Shown piece by piece: positions 9,452 to 18,115 of a stretch of DNA of 46,877 nucleotides (position 1 is the first letter of the stretch; each line of letters opens with the position of its first letter). Under the pieces are notes generated by a model. That model saw only the letters and a list, made by a program, of their open reading frames with translations. It had not been told where the DNA came from and made no database searches. A program made the position numbers and the translations under genes. This DNA comes from Syntrophobacteraceae bacterium (lineage in GTDB: Bacteria > Desulfobacterota > Syntrophobacteria > Syntrophobacterales > Syntrophobacteraceae): positions 1 through 46,877 of the forward strand of contig JALOPI010000033.1 in assembly GCA_025453975.1 (NCBI GenBank). Direction: 5' to 3'.

Positions 9452-12400
9452 TCACGAAGCCTGATGGAATCCTTTCTCCGCCTGGGAATCCAGGATCTTG
9501 CGCACGGTTCTCGACAGCTCTCCCACCACGTAGGGCTTCATGAGAAAGGCGAGGATTCCCGTCTGACGAGCCTGCTGCTCGGAAACGGCCTCCATGAGGC
9601 CGGTGCAGAGGATGATGGGAATGTCCTCCCTGTGCTTCTTGACTTCCCGGGCAAAGGTGCAGCCTGTCATGGCGGGCATCGTCTGGTCGGTGATGATGAG
9701 GTCGTATCCTTCGGGGCTCTGGCTGAAAAGCTCCAGCGCCCTGACGCTGTCCGAGACCCCCGTGACCTGGTACCCGAGATTCTCGAGCAGGGCCTGAGCC
9801 ATTTCCACCAGGGTCTCCTCGTCATCGACCAGAAGAATCCTTTCGTGACCCGTCGGGATGCGCTCGGCTATCTCGGTCTCGATGACGCATTCGGATTCCA
9901 CTCGCGGCAGATAGATCTCGAACGTCGTCCCTTCTCCGGGCTTGCTCGAAGCCTTGATCCCACCATCGAGGCTCTTGATGATGCCGTAGACTACCGAGAG
10001 TCCCAGTCCGGTCCCTTCTCCCTTTCCCTTTGTCGTGAAGAAGGGATCGAAAACGCGCTCCATGATCTCCGGCGTCATGCCGTGTCCCGTGTCCCGGACT
10101 GTCAGACGGATGTATGGGCCCGGCTTCAGGTCGGGGGCCCCTCCCTCGGATCCGGTCCCGACGGTCAGCCTGGACAGCGTGACCTCGAGGATCCCACCGT
10201 TCTCGCGCATGGCGTAAGCCGCGTTGGTACAAAGGTTCATGACCACCTGATGGATCTGGATGGGGTCCGCATGGATCATGGCCAGGGGATCGAGGATCTC
10301 CTGACGGATGTCGACGGTCGTGGGGAGCGAGGCCCTGAGAAACTTCAAGGTTTCCTTCAGAATGGGGGCAATCTGGACATGCTTTCTCTCCTGCTCCCGC
10401 TTGCGGCTGAAGGTGAGGATCTGGTTCACGAGGTCCTTGGCCCGGAATCCCGCCTGAAGGACCTTGTTCAGTTGACGGTGCAGCTTCGAGGTGCTCTCGA
10501 CTTCATGGAGGGCGAGCTCGGTATAACCGATGATGGCCGCGAGAATGTTGTTGAAATCGTGGGCTACGCCTCCGGCGAGGGTGCCGATGGCTTCCATCTT
10601 CTGAGCTTGCCTGAGCTGGGCCTCCATGCGCTCATGCTCCGCGGCGGCAAGCTTCCGCTCGGAGATGTCCCTGATGATGCCCATGGCGTGCCACGAGTCT
10701 TTGAGGTTGATGGCGGAGGTGGATAGCTCCACAGGGAAATGCGCGCCATCCTTCCTCACAGCCGTGAGCTCGATGGTCACGCCCATGAACGAGCCTTTAC
10801 CGGTCGTCTTGAAGTTTTCCAGGCCCATTTCAACGGCTTGGTGGTAGTGGGAAGGCGCGATGATTTTGTGCAGCACCTGCCCCATCACTTCATGGCTGGA
10901 ATAGCCGAACATCTTCTCCGCGGCGGGATTCCAGTAGGATATCTCACCCCTGTCGTTCATCAGAATGATGGCGTTGGCGGCCGTCGTTGTGATGGCGCGG
11001 AACCGCTCCTCGCTCTCCCTCAGGGCCTGCTCGGAAAGGTTGCGCTCGGTGATGTCCCGGCTGACCATGACGGAGCCGATGATCCGACCCTCTTCGTCCA
11101 TGAGCGGGGTGCCCGTCACCTCGAAAACCCTGCCGCTGACGATATCGACGATCTCCCTGGTGGAGGCTCTCTCCTCCCAGCCTGCCGAGGCCTCCCAGCA
11201 CACGAAGGGAAAGGGATGGCCCGAAGCTTCGAAGTCCCTGCAGTCCCGTCCAATGACGGATTCCCCGTTCACGCCCATGAGGCCTGCTGCGAAGCGGTTC
11301 AAGCGGAGGATCCGGTTTTCCCGGTCCAGGATGCATATGGCATCGGGAACCGAGTCGAAGGTACGCTCCCATGCCCTGGCGGCACCCACGAGGAAGGCCA
11401 GGGTGTTGTCCAGCTTGCCATACATTTCCCTGAAGGCCCTGGCCAGGTCGCCAACCTCGTCGCCGCCCGGAATCTGGTTCAGTTGACTGCTGAGGCTGGC
11501 TTCCAGCCGGAACTTGTAATCGATGTCGCTGCCCATTCCCGCCGTGAGCTGCTTGGCTGCATCCCGAAGCTGCGTCATGGGGTGGGTGATGCGACGAATC
11601 GCCGTGGAGCCGATGAGAGTGGCCAGGCCCAGGCAGCACAGGATGCCCCAGAAGATGCGCCTCCGGGCGGTTTCAATGGGTGCAAAGGCTTCCGCGGTGG
11701 ATTGCCGGGCGGAAACGAGCCAGTCCACCGCGGGGATGATCCTGGTCGCCACGATGAAGGAGCCGTCGGCGCCCGCGCCCGGTACTTCGCCGCGATCGAT
11801 CCCCCGAAGTATGCGCTCGCTTTCCGGATGGAGGAGGACCAGGTTGGACCGGGTTTGGACCTGGACAAAGCCGGTCTGGCCGATTCTGGTCTTCTGGACC
11901 CCCCCCAGGGCGCTCGATTGGAGCAGCTTGATGGAGCATCCCAGGATGGCGACGAGCTCTCCCGAGTTGTTGAATACGGGGGAAGTCAAGGTGATGACCG
12001 GCTCCCCCGTCCTGCGGGACCGGTAGGGTGTGCTGACCACCCCCCGCTTCTCCTGAACCGTTCTCTGGTAATACTCTCGAAATGCAAAGGAGCTTCCCCG
12101 AATGCCCGGATGGGGCGGAAAGTCCGCCCAGAGAGATCCGTTGGCGTCCAGCAGGAACATGCCGTTGGCGAAGTCGGAGTGCATTTCCATCAACTTCCTC
12201 ATCTGGGCTTCGATGGCTGGAGCGTTGCGCTGCTCCACGTCCTTCAGGGGAAGAGTCGAGGACATGAGCTGGACGGTGCCCAGGGACTGGTCTATAAATC
12301 TGGAGATGACCTCTGCGCTGGTGCTGGCAATGGTCTCCAGGCCGGATGAGATGGAGTCCCGCAGCGAGATTTCCAGAAACCGCAGGTAAAGCAAGCCCAT

Positions 12401-12463
12401 CACGCTCAGAGAGATCACCGTCGTGGATATCAAAAGCGTCAGCAAACGTTTCCGAAGCGTCAT
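9452..12463 (-). CDS. Membrane hybrid histidine kinase dCache-HAMP-PAS-PAS-HisKA-HATPase-REC
   Basis: About 1003 residues. Membrane helix at about 5-28; a periplasmic double-Cache-like domain (about 30-265), a fold that usually binds small metabolites such as amino or organic acids; second helix at about 271-291; HAMP; two PAS domains (about 370-605; the second has YWNPAAEKMFGYSSHEV); HisKA with AHDFNNILAAIIG; ATPase domain with NLCTNAAYAM, DTGHGM and GTGLGL; and a C-terminal receiver from about residue 873 (LIITDQTMPAMTG). I prefer the ATG at 12461-12463 because GGAG lies 8 bases before it; an in-frame ATG at 12521-12523 would add 20 residues with no RBS. It is the first gene of the minus-strand block and is 266 bases from the next kinase. 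Confidence 0.9.
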   Translation of the reverse strand: MTLRKRLLTLLISTTVISLSVMGLLYLRFLEISLRDSISSGLETIASTSAEVISRFIDQSLGTVQLMSSTLPLKDVEQRNAPAIEAQMRKLMEMHSDFANGMFLLDANGSLWADFPPHPGIRGSSFAFREYYQRTVQEKRGVVSTPYRSRRTGEPVITLTSPVFNNSGELVAILGCSIKLLQSSALGGVQKTRIGQTGFVQVQTRSNLVLLHPESERILRGIDRGEVPGAGADGSFIVATRIIPAVDWLVSARQSTAEAFAPIETARRRIFWGILCCLGLATLIGSTAIRRITHPMTQLRDAAKQLTAGMGSDIDYKFRLEASLSSQLNQIPGGDEVGDLARAFREMYGKLDNTLAFLVGAARAWERTFDSVPDAICILDRENRILRLNRFAAGLMGVNGESVIGRDCRDFEASGHPFPFVCWEASAGWEERASTREIVDIVSGRVFEVTGTPLMDEEGRIIGSVMVSRDITERNLSEQALRESEERFRAITTTAANAIILMNDRGEISYWNPAAEKMFGYSSHEVMGQVLHKIIAPSHYHQAVEMGLENFKTTGKGSFMGVTIELTAVRKDGAHFPVELSTSAINLKDSWHAMGIIRDISERKLAAAEHERMEAQLRQAQKMEAIGTLAGGVAHDFNNILAAIIGYTELALHEVESTSKLHRQLNKVLQAGFRAKDLVNQILTFSRKREQERKHVQIAPILKETLKFLRASLPTTVDIRQEILDPLAMIHADPIQIHQVVMNLCTNAAYAMRENGGILEVTLSRLTVGTGSEGGAPDLKPGPYIRLTVRDTGHGMTPEIMERVFDPFFTTKGKGEGTGLGLSVVYGIIKSLDGGIKASSKPGEGTTFEIYLPRVESECVIETEIAERIPTGHERILLVDDEETLVEMAQALLENLGYQVTGVSDSVRALELFSQSPEGYDLIITDQTMPAMTGCTFAREVKKHREDIPIILCTGLMEAVSEQQARQTGILAFLMKPYVVGELSRTVRKILDSQAEKGFHQAS

Positions 12464-12718
12464 GCACGCACTCCAGCATATGTTCTTGAGACGGATCCAG
12501 GCCGTGGGAAGGATCTTTTCCATGGACAGGCATGAGGCATGCCATGTACGGGGGGCATACTATCCGTTGTGCGGACGAAGTCTATTCCAAAAAGTATCTT
12601 TCTGCTCATCAGTCCGGTCTCACGGGGAGGATTTCCCCTTGACCATACCGCTTGGGTGCTCTTTAATCCGGGCATTTGAGGATGGATTGACATTTCAAGA
12701 CGTTAGATGGAGAGGACG

Positions 12719-13732
12719 ATGCCTCCTGGTGGAGCGCAAAAGACTTGGGGTCCACTCATCGGGATCCTCGAAGGGGCCCTGGAGAAGCTGAGATCGCGGA
12801 GTGTTGATGGAAGCGGGTCCCTGCTGGTGGAGCTTGGTCACCAGAGCTCCGAGGCGGGCTTCATGGCCCTCTCCCGCTTGGCGGAGCGGTTGACGGGGTG
12901 TCTCGAGGGATGCGCCCGTCCAGGATGGGATGGGCAGGGCGCGGCGAGCCTCGATCATGCCATGGGTGCTCTGTTGGAAAAGATGCGGCGGGAATCCCCC
13001 GGGCCGGATTTCGATGCGAGTCTGAATGAAATCCTTTCCTTTCCGTTGGTATCCCAAAGCTCGCACGACGAGGGCTCCACGGCCGGGTACGCCTCACCGA
13101 TGCGGGAGCCCCTATCCGAGACCGCCCGCGATTATGTCATGGACCGGCTGGACTGGTACAGGGAGGTGCTCAGGGAAGACCCTTCCTCGGCCTTCTTTGC
13201 CGAGCTGGCGGAGGAGCTTTGCGCCGAGGGGCGCTGGCAGGAGGCCGTTCAGACCTTGCGGGATGGACTCCGCTACCATCCAGGGCATATGCGCGGCCAC
13301 GCCTTGCTCGGCTGGGCGCTCTGGGAGTACGGGGCCGCGGAGCAGGCAGAAAGAGCCCTCGAGCTGGTGAGGACTGAGCTGGTCCGCTGCGCGGTCGTGT
13401 ACAGGGTTTTGGGGGAGATCCGTACTCATCATGGCGACCTGGAGGAAGCCGGCCGCCTGAAGACGATCCACGATCTGATGCGAATGGGGATGGATGATCG
13501 GGTTGCCGGCGAGGGGGCCGTCCCTGTCGCTCCGCCCCAGGAGGCCATCAAGCCGGGGGATGAGCCCACGGCTGCGGGCCTTGGGGATTCCAGGGTCATG
13601 GGTTTTCTCATGGCCATGATGGATCGGGTGGGGATTGGCGCGCCCATGAAGCCCAGGCCTGTCAAGGTTTTCACCGCGGAGGATCGCAAGGCCCTGGAAA
13701 AATGGATCCATGCTCACGCTGGCGGTCTATAG
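12719..13732 (+). CDS. TPR-like protein of unknown function
   Basis: About 337 residues, no signal peptide or membrane segment. The middle part (about 145-250) looks like two or three tetratricopeptide-type helical pairs, for example FAELAEELCAEGRWQEAVQT and ALLGWALWEYGAAEQAERAL, a fold used for protein-protein contacts. The N- and C-terminal parts are not recognised. The start is uncertain: the ATG at 12719 follows GGAGAGG closely, and an ATG four codons upstream is also open. Its last 23 bases overlap the downstream permease gene, which suggests translational coupling and a shared function. It diverges from the dCache kinase. Confidence 0.8.
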   Translation: MPPGGAQKTWGPLIGILEGALEKLRSRSVDGSGSLLVELGHQSSEAGFMALSRLAERLTGCLEGCARPGWDGQGAASLDHAMGALLEKMRRESPGPDFDASLNEILSFPLVSQSSHDEGSTAGYASPMREPLSETARDYVMDRLDWYREVLREDPSSAFFAELAEELCAEGRWQEAVQTLRDGLRYHPGHMRGHALLGWALWEYGAAEQAERALELVRTELVRCAVVYRVLGEIRTHHGDLEEAGRLKTIHDLMRMGMDDRVAGEGAVPVAPPQEAIKPGDEPTAAGLGDSRVMGFLMAMMDRVGIGAPMKPRPVKVFTAEDRKALEKWIHAHAGGL

Positions 13733-14879
13733 CCTGAGAAACCTCTGGATGCGGCGAATGACGACACTCCTCACCGCGGGGGGGATGGGGCTGGTGGTGT
13801 TTGTCTTCGCCACGGTGCTCATGCTGGCCGAGGGACTGGAGCGCACCCTGGTCACGACGGGGAGCGGCGAGAACGCCGTGTTCATCCGGCGGGCCTCGGA
13901 GGCCGAGGTGCAGAGCGTCATTCCGCGCCATGAGGCTCCCATCATCGAGGATATGGCGGACCCTCGGCTGGGGCCGGATGGTGTCCGGTACGCCGCGCGG
14001 GAGCTGGTGGTGCTCATCGGTCTGAAGAAGAAGGGTCTGGACAGTCCCGCCAACGTCCTGGTCCGGGGTGTCACTCCATCGACCTCCCTGGGACTCAGAC
14101 ATCAGATCCGTGTTGTCGCCGGGCGGACGTTCCAGCCCGGGACCACGGAAGTCCTGGTCGGCAAAAACATCGTACGCCGTTTCGACGTGGGCGGGCTCGG
14201 GGATCACATCCACTTCGGAGGCCGGAGCTGGACCATTGTCGGGATCATGGACGCCGGCGGCACGGCCTTCGATTCGGAGGTGTGGGGCGATGTGGATCTG
14301 CTGATGATGCATTTCAGACGCCCGGTCTACTCGTCGGTGATCGTGAAGCTCAATGACCCGAGCCAGTTTCCCGCGCTTCGGGAGCGGGTGCTCCGGGATC
14401 CGCGGCTGACGGTCGATGCCCTGCGGGAGCCCGAGTATTACGCAGCTCAGTCGCGGCTCATGGCCCGCTTCGTGCGCGTCCTGGGAATCACCCTGACCTT
14501 CATTTTCAGTCTCGGGGCTGTGATCGGCTCCATGGTCACCATGTACGCGGCCGTGGCCAACCGGGTGTCCGAGATCGGCACCCTGCGTGCCCTGGGCTTT
14601 TTGAAAAGTACCATCCTCGCGACCTTCATGACCGAATCGGTCCTTCTGAGCCTCCTTGGCGGCGGCATGGGGCTGACCGCCGCCTCGTTCATGGATCGGC
14701 TCACCATCTCCACCATGAACTGGCAAACCTTTTCGGAGCTCGCTTTTCGATTCGTCCTCAACCGACACATTGTGACGGAATCTCTGGTTTTTGCGATGGG
14801 CATGGGTCTGGTTGGAGGGCTTTTTCCCGCGATCCGGGCGTCCAGGATGGAGATCGTGGAGGCTCTGCGCGTCAAATGA
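13710..14879 (+). CDS. ABC transporter permease, MacB/FtsX type
   Basis: A 389-residue inner-membrane protein with the MacB/LolC topology: one helix near the N-terminus (about 18-40), a large periplasmic domain of about 210 residues and three C-terminal helices (about 255-275, 300-325 and 350-370). The cytoplasmic loop VANRVSEIGTLRALGF is the coupling-helix motif of this permease family, which contacts an ATPase. Such proteins move lipoproteins, toxins or peptides, or drive periplasmic complexes. No ATP-binding gene lies next to it, so its ATPase must be encoded elsewhere. It overlaps the TPR-like gene by 23 bases. Confidence 0.88.
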   Translation: MLTLAVYSLRNLWMRRMTTLLTAGGMGLVVFVFATVLMLAEGLERTLVTTGSGENAVFIRRASEAEVQSVIPRHEAPIIEDMADPRLGPDGVRYAARELVVLIGLKKKGLDSPANVLVRGVTPSTSLGLRHQIRVVAGRTFQPGTTEVLVGKNIVRRFDVGGLGDHIHFGGRSWTIVGIMDAGGTAFDSEVWGDVDLLMMHFRRPVYSSVIVKLNDPSQFPALRERVLRDPRLTVDALREPEYYAAQSRLMARFVRVLGITLTFIFSLGAVIGSMVTMYAAVANRVSEIGTLRALGFLKSTILATFMTESVLLSLLGGGMGLTAASFMDRLTISTMNWQTFSELAFRFVLNRHIVTESLVFAMGMGLVGGLFPAIRASRMEIVEALRVK

Positions 14880-14985
14880 GGACCACCCACGCGCCAGACG
14901 CGGGAGAGCGTGGTGCAGGGTGGCGTGGCCCCTCTTCCTTCGCATGGGAGAGTGTGGTGAGCAAGGCTCCCCGCGGCCACCCGAC

Positions 14986-16566
14986 TCAGTCGCAGGGCTC
15001 GTCCAGGTGCTCCGGCCTCAGGAGGTCAAAGACCGTCTTGACGGGATTGAAGGTGATGCGGGGCACCTCGACAAACACGGTGATCCAGTCGGCCATGGCA
15101 CCGTTCCAGAGACCTGGAAGCTCCAGGGCCTTGAGATCCCGACCGTCCTTGGACTTTTTGCTGATGAAGACCGCACCGGGATCCACGTGCTTCTGGAGGG
15201 GGAACGGCTTGCCTTCGTGATCGCGCAGGCCGCAGACCAGGTCCACGGGATTGAAGTGTGACGATGCGCTCCAAATGGACTGCTGGTCGGGCCGCTTCAT
15301 ATCCACCTGAGCCTTTTCGACAATCTGCAGGGAAAGGGATCCGCCGCTATCCCTGATCCAGAACGGCGCTCCTCCCGGCTCTCCCTCGTTGGGCACCACG
15401 CCGCAAACCCGAATGGGCCGATTCAGCCGGGCAAGGAGCAGCGCGAGCCTCCGTTCTCCGTTCCATTGGGAATAACCGGTGGGAAAATCGATGAGCAGCC
15501 TGTGGCGGGCATACTCCTCGGCCTCCCGCAGCCGGGCTTCCGATCCGTCCGCCTGCAGACGGCGGATCAGATCGTGGGCGGTCTCCTGAAGCTCCACCAG
15601 GAATCCCGCCAGGATCTTTTTCCAACGGGCCGTTTCATCTTTGAGCCGATCCTGTACGACGTTGTCGATATTCTTGATGAAGACGATATCCCCCTGGAGC
15701 GAATCCAGATTGGCCAGCAGCGCGCCGTGCCCCCCCGGCCTGAAGTGCAGGCGCCCCTGCAGGTCCCTGAACGGGCGATTATCCATGTCCACGGCGATGG
15801 TATCCGTGGATTTGGACTGGTGCGAAAAACCGACATGATATTCGACATGGTAGCGCTCTGAATGCCGTGGTCTCAGGTCGTCGAGAAGAGCCATGAATGG
15901 AGCGTCGTGCTCCGGAGAGACGGTGAAATGCAGGCTGCAGGTCGCCGAACCGTTGCGAGCATAAAGGATCGATTCCACCAGGTGCTCCTCGAAAGCAGTC
16001 CGGCACTCCGAGGGGTAACGATGAAATTTGATGAGACCTTTGGGCAGTGCTCCATAATTGAGCCCCCGTCCCGTGAGGACATAATCCAGCAGCAGGTGGA
16101 AGCGCCCCTGATTCAACAGCTGCCTCAGGGATCGGCCGTCCCTGGAGATGCAGTACTCCAGGTCCTGCAGAAAAGGGAAACAGCGCATGGAATCCACGAA
16201 GCGCAGGAAATCACAGGCGATGGCCACACCCTGCTCCACACGCAGATAGAGCTCGTCGCATTCGAGATACTGGGGAACATAGTAGATCTGGAGGAGCGAC
16301 TGAAACATCCTCGTCGCGGCGCCCGAAGCTGGAACGAATTTCTGAAAGCGGCCTTTGCGGGCTGCCTCATCGTGCTTCTCGAGATAATGGGGCACGCGCT
16401 CGGCTGCGATCCTCAGGATGCCGTCGCCCACCCGTGCCGGGCGCGTCAGATCCAGGAAGCAAGACCCGGCGGCGAATACCTGCAGCTGGTCCTGAACCTG
16501 ACCTTCACTGATGCCCAGGGCTTTCAAGTGGGCGCGGTCGGCATCGGAAAGACGAAGCTCGGACAT
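14986..16566 (-). CDS. DUF4301 family protein
   Basis: About 526 residues. The N-terminus (LSDADRAHLKALGISEGQVQ, then a segment ending LTRPARVGDGI) and the phrase FVPASGAATRMFQSLL match the DUF4301 family as I remember it. The function is not established; GRFQKFVPASGAATRM resembles a nucleotide- or phosphate-binding loop. No membrane segment is visible. I chose the ATG at 16564-16566 because a GGGGGGAGG tract precedes it, although spacing is short; the frame stays open 22 codons further upstream. It converges with the permease gene and lies downstream of, but well separated from, the prolyl isomerase. Confidence 0.8.
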   Translation of the reverse strand: MSELRLSDADRAHLKALGISEGQVQDQLQVFAAGSCFLDLTRPARVGDGILRIAAERVPHYLEKHDEAARKGRFQKFVPASGAATRMFQSLLQIYYVPQYLECDELYLRVEQGVAIACDFLRFVDSMRCFPFLQDLEYCISRDGRSLRQLLNQGRFHLLLDYVLTGRGLNYGALPKGLIKFHRYPSECRTAFEEHLVESILYARNGSATCSLHFTVSPEHDAPFMALLDDLRPRHSERYHVEYHVGFSHQSKSTDTIAVDMDNRPFRDLQGRLHFRPGGHGALLANLDSLQGDIVFIKNIDNVVQDRLKDETARWKKILAGFLVELQETAHDLIRRLQADGSEARLREAEEYARHRLLIDFPTGYSQWNGERRLALLLARLNRPIRVCGVVPNEGEPGGAPFWIRDSGGSLSLQIVEKAQVDMKRPDQQSIWSASSHFNPVDLVCGLRDHEGKPFPLQKHVDPGAVFISKKSKDGRDLKALELPGLWNGAMADWITVFVEVPRITFNPVKTVFDLLRPEHLDEPCD

Positions 16567-16658
16567 ATCCTCCCCCCCTGATGTCTGGGTGACCGTTTGC
16601 CTGCGTGTCCGGAAAAATCGCGAGCTGGTCATGACGGGCGCGGATGACGGCCCGGGTC

Positions 16659-16692
16659 AGCCGGCTCCCAGGCTGAAGCCCGGGAGCCGGCT
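16659..16692. terminator. Strong GC-rich hairpin between the isomerase and DUF4301 genes
   Basis: AGCCGGCTCCC (16659-16669) is perfectly complementary to GGGAGCCGGCT (16682-16692), and the loop itself can close further as GGC-TGAA-GCC. On the plus strand it is followed by GCCTTTTG; on the minus strand, the direction of transcription here, there is no T-tract. It may end isomerase transcription or protect its 3' end. Confidence 0.5.
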
Positions 16693-16761
16693 GCCTTTTG
16701 AGGACTTGCGCCCTGCCGTGCTAGCCCGTATGGCCGAGAAATGTTCAGGGGCAGCGGGGCG

Positions 16762-17751
16762 TCATGGGGTCGAGATCTCCACCTTGGCCCTGGACTTCAG
16801 CTGCTCGATGTAGGCTGCGTACTGTTCGTTGACTTTCTGCTGGCGCAGATGGGACTCGATATTCTCCTTGATCTCCTCGTAGACGATGACGCCGGATTCC
16901 TTTCTGTCCACGACCTTGATCAAATGGTAACCGAATTGAGTTTCCACGACAGCACTCATCTCCCCCGGCTTCAGGGCGAAAGCCGCTTCCTCGAAGGGGG
17001 CCACCATCTGTCCCCGCTGGAAATAGTCGAGATCGCCGCCCTTGGACGCACTGGGGCAGTCGGAAAGCTCCTTGGCGATGGCGGCAAAATCCTCGCCCTG
17101 CTGAATCCGCTTCTGAATGCCCTCGATCTTTTTGCGGGCACTCGATTTGTCGGCTTCGGAAGCGTTTGGATCGAGCTTCACCAGGATGTGGCTGGCACGA
17201 ACCCTTTCGGGTGCCTTGAAGAAGCTGGGGTTGCTGTCGTAGAAGGTCTTGGTTTCTTCCGGGGTGATCTGAATCTTGTCGGCGATGACCTGATCGATCA
17301 TCTTCTTGACCATCAGGCGGCGGTTGAACTCGTCCTTCAGCTCGCCCTCCGACATCTTGAGACGCTTCAAGGCGTTGGTGAAATCCTCCTCGCTGGTGAA
17401 GCGGCTCTTCAGCTGAGTCATCTGCTCCTGGAGCTCGCCGTCGTCCACCTTGATTTCGAGGCGCACGCTTTCCTGGTAGAGCAGCTCACGCTGAATCAGG
17501 TTGTCGAGCACCTTCTTCTTGATGGCCTCGCGCTGCTCCATGTCGGGGGGCTGTCCCGAGACGCCCATCTGCCCCTCGAATCGGTTCATCTCTTTTTCCA
17601 GGTCGACCTGGGAAATCTCCTTGCCATTCACCGAGGCCAGCTTGCGATGCTCCGGCTTGGATTCCTCGGCGGCATGGCCCGCGGCTGCCCACGCGAGAAC
17701 CGCCAGCAGGAGAAATGAAGCGAGCCGCCGTGCCCATTTGCTACGGGTCAT
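16762..17751 (-). CDS. Exported peptidyl-prolyl cis-trans isomerase, parvulin/SurA type
   Basis: A 329-residue periplasmic folding factor. An N-terminal signal peptide (MTRSKWARRLASFLLLAVLA, cleavage probably after AAAGHAA) is followed by a SurA-N-like helical chaperone region (about 35-170) and one parvulin domain (about 175-275) with RASHILVKLD, GGDLDYFQRGQM and FGYHLIKV. It likely assists folding of outer-membrane or secreted proteins. One parvulin domain makes it closer to PrsA/PpiC-like proteins than to SurA with two. The start at 17751 has AGGAG 8 bases upstream. A good sigma-70 promoter lies at 17963-17990, giving a leader of about 200 bases. Confidence 0.93.
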   Translation of the reverse strand: MTRSKWARRLASFLLLAVLAWAAAGHAAEESKPEHRKLASVNGKEISQVDLEKEMNRFEGQMGVSGQPPDMEQREAIKKKVLDNLIQRELLYQESVRLEIKVDDGELQEQMTQLKSRFTSEEDFTNALKRLKMSEGELKDEFNRRLMVKKMIDQVIADKIQITPEETKTFYDSNPSFFKAPERVRASHILVKLDPNASEADKSSARKKIEGIQKRIQQGEDFAAIAKELSDCPSASKGGDLDYFQRGQMVAPFEEAAFALKPGEMSAVVETQFGYHLIKVVDRKESGVIVYEEIKENIESHLRQQKVNEQYAAYIEQLKSRAKVEISTP

Positions 17752-18115
17752 GAGTGTTGCTCCTTTGTAGAAGTCAATGCATGCGTACAGGGGTTCAAAA
17801 GGAACCTTTCGATTGGGACTGCCTGGATTGGGAGGCATAAGCTGAGGGGGCTGCGTTGAGGTCGTGACGATGAGCCGCCGGAATCCACTGAAGATTCAAT
17901 GGAAAAGCTGTGATGGTGCAGTGAGCCAGGCTCCTCTCCCCTTTCAACCACGCAATCACCTATTTATAGAGCAAACATTCGAGATGTCAATTCGGCTATG
18001 CAGGTTCGGCGCCACGCGCGGCATGCGGTGGGATGGAATGCTGGGATCGCCGTTCCCCTTCTCGGACGAGGCTCTCCCCCAACCCTGCCTTGCCGGGAAG
18101 GCGGCCGTGCCGGTT
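17752..18115. other. Leader and spacer between tgt and the isomerase gene
   Basis: No convincing gene. It contains the isomerase promoter (17963-17990) and a roughly 200-base leader. A GTG-started frame of 67 codons (17748-17951, minus) fills the leader and ends in an ATGA overlap with the isomerase start, but its composition does not look like protein. The part from 17991 to 18115 is the 3' region of tgt; I see no clear terminator. Confidence 0.5.
17963..17990 (-). promoter_or_regulatory. Sigma-70 promoter of the prolyl isomerase gene
   Basis: Read on the minus strand: TTGACA (17985-17990), a 16-base spacer, and TATAAA (17963-17968). The -35 is a perfect consensus and the -10 matches at five of six positions. 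Transcription should start near 17956, about 205 bases before the isomerase start codon. Confidence 0.75.

Noticed and set aside
17748..17951. 67-codon GTG-started frame in the isomerase leader, ending in ATGA with the isomerase start
   Set aside because: It would start about 5 bases from the predicted transcript start, has no RBS, and its Ser/Pro/His-rich sequence looks like chance; the overlap alone is weak evidence.
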